Source: JBBDXA01 sp040902585 | GTDB taxonomy: Bacteria; Planctomycetota; Phycisphaerae; Phycisphaerales; Phycisphaeraceae | Assembly (NCBI GenBank): GCA_040902585.1 | Contig: JBBDXA010000204.1 | Location: forward strand, 1-16,310 | DNA: 16,310 nt | Direction of reading: 5' to 3' | Shown here: positions 14,156 to 16,310 of the stretch, one piece after another | How positions within the stretch are numbered: position 1 is the stretch's first letter | Layout of the letters: each line of letters begins with the position of its first letter | The notes under the pieces: model-generated | The model's input: only the letters and a program-made list of their open reading frames with translations | Told to the model about the DNA's origin: nothing | The model's database searches: none | Translations under genes and position numbers: made by a program

Positions 14156-14184
14156 ATTATGGCTTGAAAGGCGTGAGATGGCAG
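14156..14184 (-). promoter_or_regulatory. Candidate promoter for the CHAD gene
   Basis: On the minus strand CTGCCA (complement of 14179-14184) and CATAAT (complement of 14156-14161) are 17 bp apart. They match four and five of six consensus bases. The implied start of transcription would be about 20 bases before the ATG at 14131. Prediction only. Confidence 0.3.
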
Positions 14185-14375
14185 GGGGAAATTCGACCCT
14201 TCCAGGGAGATTTTGCGGATTCAGGCGATTGTGAGGTTTAGTCTTTATTCTGTCGCCAATTAGGCCATGTGGGTAACCTGTGGAAACAGTAGAGATGCTC
14301 GGGCGAATGCGAGCGAACGATTAGAAATGGGTTGGAACTTTCCAAGAAGAATTGGCGTGGGCCAGGACAGGAAGC

Positions 14376-15359
14376 TCATTTCACAAGTTTGAACGCGCCG
14401 GGATACGCACCGTACGTGCTGCTGGTGATACCGTTGCGCGTCGTTCCGACGAAGCCGTCGGTCTGGCCGAGGATCATGATGCGGACGACTTTCGTCTCGC
14501 CGGGCTTGACGATGCCCGCATGCACCGCCGCCAGGGCGACGGAGGTATCCAGCGTGTAGACATCGGTGCCCCAGACGCTGCCGCTGCCCGGTTGCCCGCC
14601 GGTGACTTTATAGATGACGGTCTGGCCCGCCTTGTCCTGGTGGCCGGTCATATTCGCAGGCGCGACCGGGGCATCGGCGGGCAGGTCGCTGGCGGGCTGG
14701 CCGCGATTCAGCTCGCGCACATCGGCGAGCTTCAGCGTCAGTTCGCCGAACTGCCGGGTGCCGACTTTCAGGGCGCTGGTCGTCAGCCGGCCCGCGATCT
14801 TCGACTCGCGCGTGTGAATCACATCATTCGCGATCGACGCCAGCTTCTCCTCGCCGACACTTTCATGCAGCTTCTCGATCAGACCCTTGGCGCGGCGGAC
14901 GGCCTCAGCCTCCTCGCCTGCCGCCGCGGCACGCAGCGACGGATAAGCCCGCGGTCCCATCGCCGCCAGCGCAGCGGTCGCACTCTCCCGCAGCTCGAAA
15001 TCCTCCGACCCGAGCTGAGCCACCAGCTTGGGAATCGCCTTGGCTTCCTCCGGCGACAGGCGGGCGGCAAACTGAAGCTTCTGAATATCCGCGACGGGAA
15101 TGTGCAGCTTGCCGTAACGCGTGACGAGTTCGATCGATTCATCGAGCAGCGCCAGGTGCAGCGTGCTGCCGTCCACGAGCTGCGCTTCGGCGACGTCTTC
15201 TGCCGCTGCCGAAGCTCCAGCCTTCGCCAGGGCCGGGGGCGCTACCTTCGCGCCGACCGCCTCTTCCGCGTGGACCGGGCGAGGACCGGTGAGCAGCAGG
15301 ATCGCGGCAAGCGTGCAGTTGATCCACAGCCGACGTGACAGGCTGGATAATTCAGTCAT
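14376..15359 (-). CDS. Exported LCCL-domain protein with repeated strand motif and HEAT-like segment
   Basis: This 327-residue protein starts at ATG 15359, preceded by AAGGGAG. Residues 1-31 are a signal peptide (basic LSRRLW, hydrophobic CTLAAILLL, cleavage after PVHA). Two similar strand motifs follow: residues 60-97 (DGSTLHLALLDESIELVT, then GKLHIPVADIQKL) and 183-216 (IAGRLTTSALKVGT, then GELTLKLADVREL). Between them, 107-165 resembles one or two HEAT-type helical repeats (FELRESATAALAAMG). The C terminus 258-325 is an LCCL domain: GSVWGTDVYTLDTSVALAAV, then VVRIMILG and TTRNGITSSTYGAYPGAF, although the usual Cys residues are absent. LCCL domains occur in secreted and surface proteins and may bind lipid or polysaccharide. 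The location is envelope or outside. It lies between nuoC and the CHAD gene; it is probably not part of complex I. Confidence 0.82.
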   Translation of the reverse strand: MTELSSLSRRLWINCTLAAILLLTGPRPVHAEEAVGAKVAPPALAKAGASAAAEDVAEAQLVDGSTLHLALLDESIELVTRYGKLHIPVADIQKLQFAARLSPEEAKAIPKLVAQLGSEDFELRESATAALAAMGPRAYPSLRAAAAGEEAEAVRRAKGLIEKLHESVGEEKLASIANDVIHTRESKIAGRLTTSALKVGTRQFGELTLKLADVRELNRGQPASDLPADAPVAPANMTGHQDKAGQTVIYKVTGGQPGSGSVWGTDVYTLDTSVALAAVHAGIVKPGETKVVRIMILGQTDGFVGTTRNGITSSTYGAYPGAFKLVK

Positions 15360-15539
15360 GGCAACACTCCCTTGAAGGTTCGCGTTCCATCGACGAGAGG
15401 AGACACCAGTTTATTCGACGCCCGGGTGAACTCCATGTTTCACAGGCGGGCTTGTTACCAGACGTGCGAGCGAAGAGGGCGAACAGGGCAATCGAAGCGA
15501 TTCGCAGCAGATTCACCGCACTCGCTTGAGCGATCATTC

Positions 15540-16115
15540 TCAGGCATCATCGCGCTCGACCACACGGTAGGTCTCGCGCTCGCCGCGGCCGCGCAGCGGG
15601 TAGTCCTTGCGCAGGGGGTGGGCCGGGTAATCTTCCCACAGCAGGATGCGGCGCAGGTCGGGGTGGCCGTCGAAGCGGATGCCGAACATATCGAAGCATT
15701 CGCGTTCGCGCCATTCGACGCCCGGCCACAGGTCGGTGACGCTGTCGATGTGCAAGGCCGGGTCGTGTTCGATGCCGCTGGTGTCGATCGTGGGTGAGAG
15801 GAATGATTTCACGATGAGCCTGCGATTGTTCGCGGTGCTGACGAGCACATAAACCACGGCAAACCGTCCGCCCTGAGCTGGGCCTGTCTTGCTCGGGTAG
15901 TTCAGGTAATCCACGCCGACGACATCACTCGCCAGATCATAGTCGCACGCAGGATCGTGGCGAAGGAAAGCAAGCACCTCATGCGAGCGATCCCTGGGCA
16001 CCACCAGCGTGGTCTGCCCGCGGAACTCCGTGGCCAGGAGTTTCACACCAGGAAACGCGGCCTTCACGAGCGGCAGCGTGGGATGATCGAGGTTCGGTGC
16101 AGGCATGATGTTCAT
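15540..16115 (-). CDS. nuoC: NADH-quinone oxidoreductase subunit C (30 kDa)
   Basis: This 191-residue protein starts at ATG 16115; an adjoining in-frame GTG at 16118 is the other option. NuoC is a peripheral-arm scaffold subunit of complex I that packs against NuoB and NuoD. The family signature is plain: WRERECFDMFGIRFDGHP, then DLRRILLWEDYPAHPLRKDY near residues 135-173. The N-terminal alpha/beta part has the usual FLRHDPACDYDLASDVVGVDY region. Length is normal for a stand-alone NuoC, so it is not fused to NuoD. NuoD does not follow: the next gene on this strand is the LCCL protein. NuoB is about 15 kb downstream. The upstream 195 bases hold a repeat rather than nuoA or nuoB. Regulation is not evident. 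Confidence 0.95.
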   Translation of the reverse strand: MNIMPAPNLDHPTLPLVKAAFPGVKLLATEFRGQTTLVVPRDRSHEVLAFLRHDPACDYDLASDVVGVDYLNYPSKTGPAQGGRFAVVYVLVSTANNRRLIVKSFLSPTIDTSGIEHDPALHIDSVTDLWPGVEWRERECFDMFGIRFDGHPDLRRILLWEDYPAHPLRKDYPLRGRGERETYRVVERDDA

Positions 16116-16219
16116 CACTCAAAGCAAGGGTCGGCGGCATTGTAAGTGAAGAGCCGAGGCGTGCCAGCGCAGTGTCGCCGGCGGGGTGTGTCGGGGCGTG
16201 ACCCTATTTTGTGGCATGA

Positions 16220-16239
16220 TCAGTTTGGGTCAGTTTGGG
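16220..16239. repeat. 10-bp tandem repeat, two copies
   Basis: TCAGTTTGGG occurs twice in immediate succession, just before the hairpin at 16243. The pair probably forms part of the same repeat element at the right edge of the window. Confidence 0.7.
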
Positions 16240-16242
16240 TGC

Positions 16243-16310
16243 CATGGGCAAGCGGAGTCTTCGGAGCTTGCCCGTGCGGATCACCCTCGTCGCTCGGCGC
16301 ACAGCACGGG
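16243..16310. repeat. Strong inverted repeat with C(UUCG)G loop, possible interspersed repeat (cut by edge)
   Basis: CATGGGCAAGC (16243-16253) pairs with GCTTGCCCGTG (16266-16276) over eleven positions with one G-U. The loop contains C-TTCG-G at 16259-16264, which as RNA is the extra-stable UUCG tetraloop. CCCGTGC (16271-16277) also matches GCACGGG (16304-16310) in inverted orientation, so a second hairpin competes with or extends the first and probably continues past the window. It lies in non-coding DNA upstream of nuoC. It looks like a REP-type or planctomycete interspersed repeat; copy number cannot be judged from one window. Confidence 0.6.

Noticed and set aside
12998..14167. 389-codon plus-strand frame opposite the CHAD gene
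   Set aside because: The CHAD motifs on the minus strand are clear; this is an antisense shadow.
14268..14287. Two DnaA-box-like motifs (TGTGGGTAA, TGTGGAAAC)
   Set aside because: They have one and two mismatches to the box, are only two copies, and lie away from dnaA, dnaN or an AT-rich unwinding region; chance is likely.
16244..16310. Open frame MGKRSLRSLPVR running off the right edge
   Set aside because: It is written entirely across the inverted repeat and lacks a ribosome binding site; typical of spurious calls on repeats.
1..16310. CRISPR arrays, tRNA or rRNA genes, transposases, integrases
   Set aside because: I looked for regularly spaced repeats, tRNA-like cloverleaf ends and recombinase motifs and saw none, so no mobility gene explains the ATPase/TOPRIM insertion.

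Overview
The window most resembles a chromosome segment of a planctomycete-like bacterium, possibly of the Phycisphaerae. The pointers are a very large secreted PQQ-propeller/methyltransferase protein, a secreted LCCL-domain protein with an internal motif duplication, an LRR lipoprotein of the 'ITDEGL' type, and a glycine-rich RRM protein in GC-rich DNA. This lineage call is inference; no rRNA or tRNA lies in the window.

Layout, left to right. (1) The 5' end of nuoB on the minus strand is cut by the left edge. A gap of about 400 bp with a perfect palindrome follows. (2) On the plus strand come three small tandem PilZ-type genes, then folC, a small atypical kinase, and a 1225-residue exported protein. 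The exported protein has a LamG-like domain and two PQQ propeller segments separated by a methyltransferase fold. (3) A visibly less GC-rich two-gene cassette follows: an OLD/AAA_15-type ATPase and an abutting DUF3226 TOPRIM-like protein. This is the best candidate for an imported anti-phage system. (4) dusB begins seven bases after the cassette and is followed by an LRR lipoprotein gene. (5) On the minus strand lie an RRM protein, a CHAD protein, a signal-peptide/LCCL protein and nuoC. A hairpin between the two opposing blocks (12137-12158) could end transcription from both sides. (6) The right edge carries a small tandem repeat and a strong inverted repeat with a C(UUCG)G loop, which looks like part of an interspersed repeat.

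Housekeeping functions (respiratory complex I subunits, folate polyglutamylation, tRNA dihydrouridylation) are mixed with lineage-type envelope proteins and c-di-GMP-type domains. nuoB and nuoC, usually neighbours, are about 15 kb apart here. The most interesting unit is the ATPase + TOPRIM pair at 8107-9828. It has the logic of PARIS and split OLD systems but uses DUF3226 instead of the DUF4435 of PARIS.
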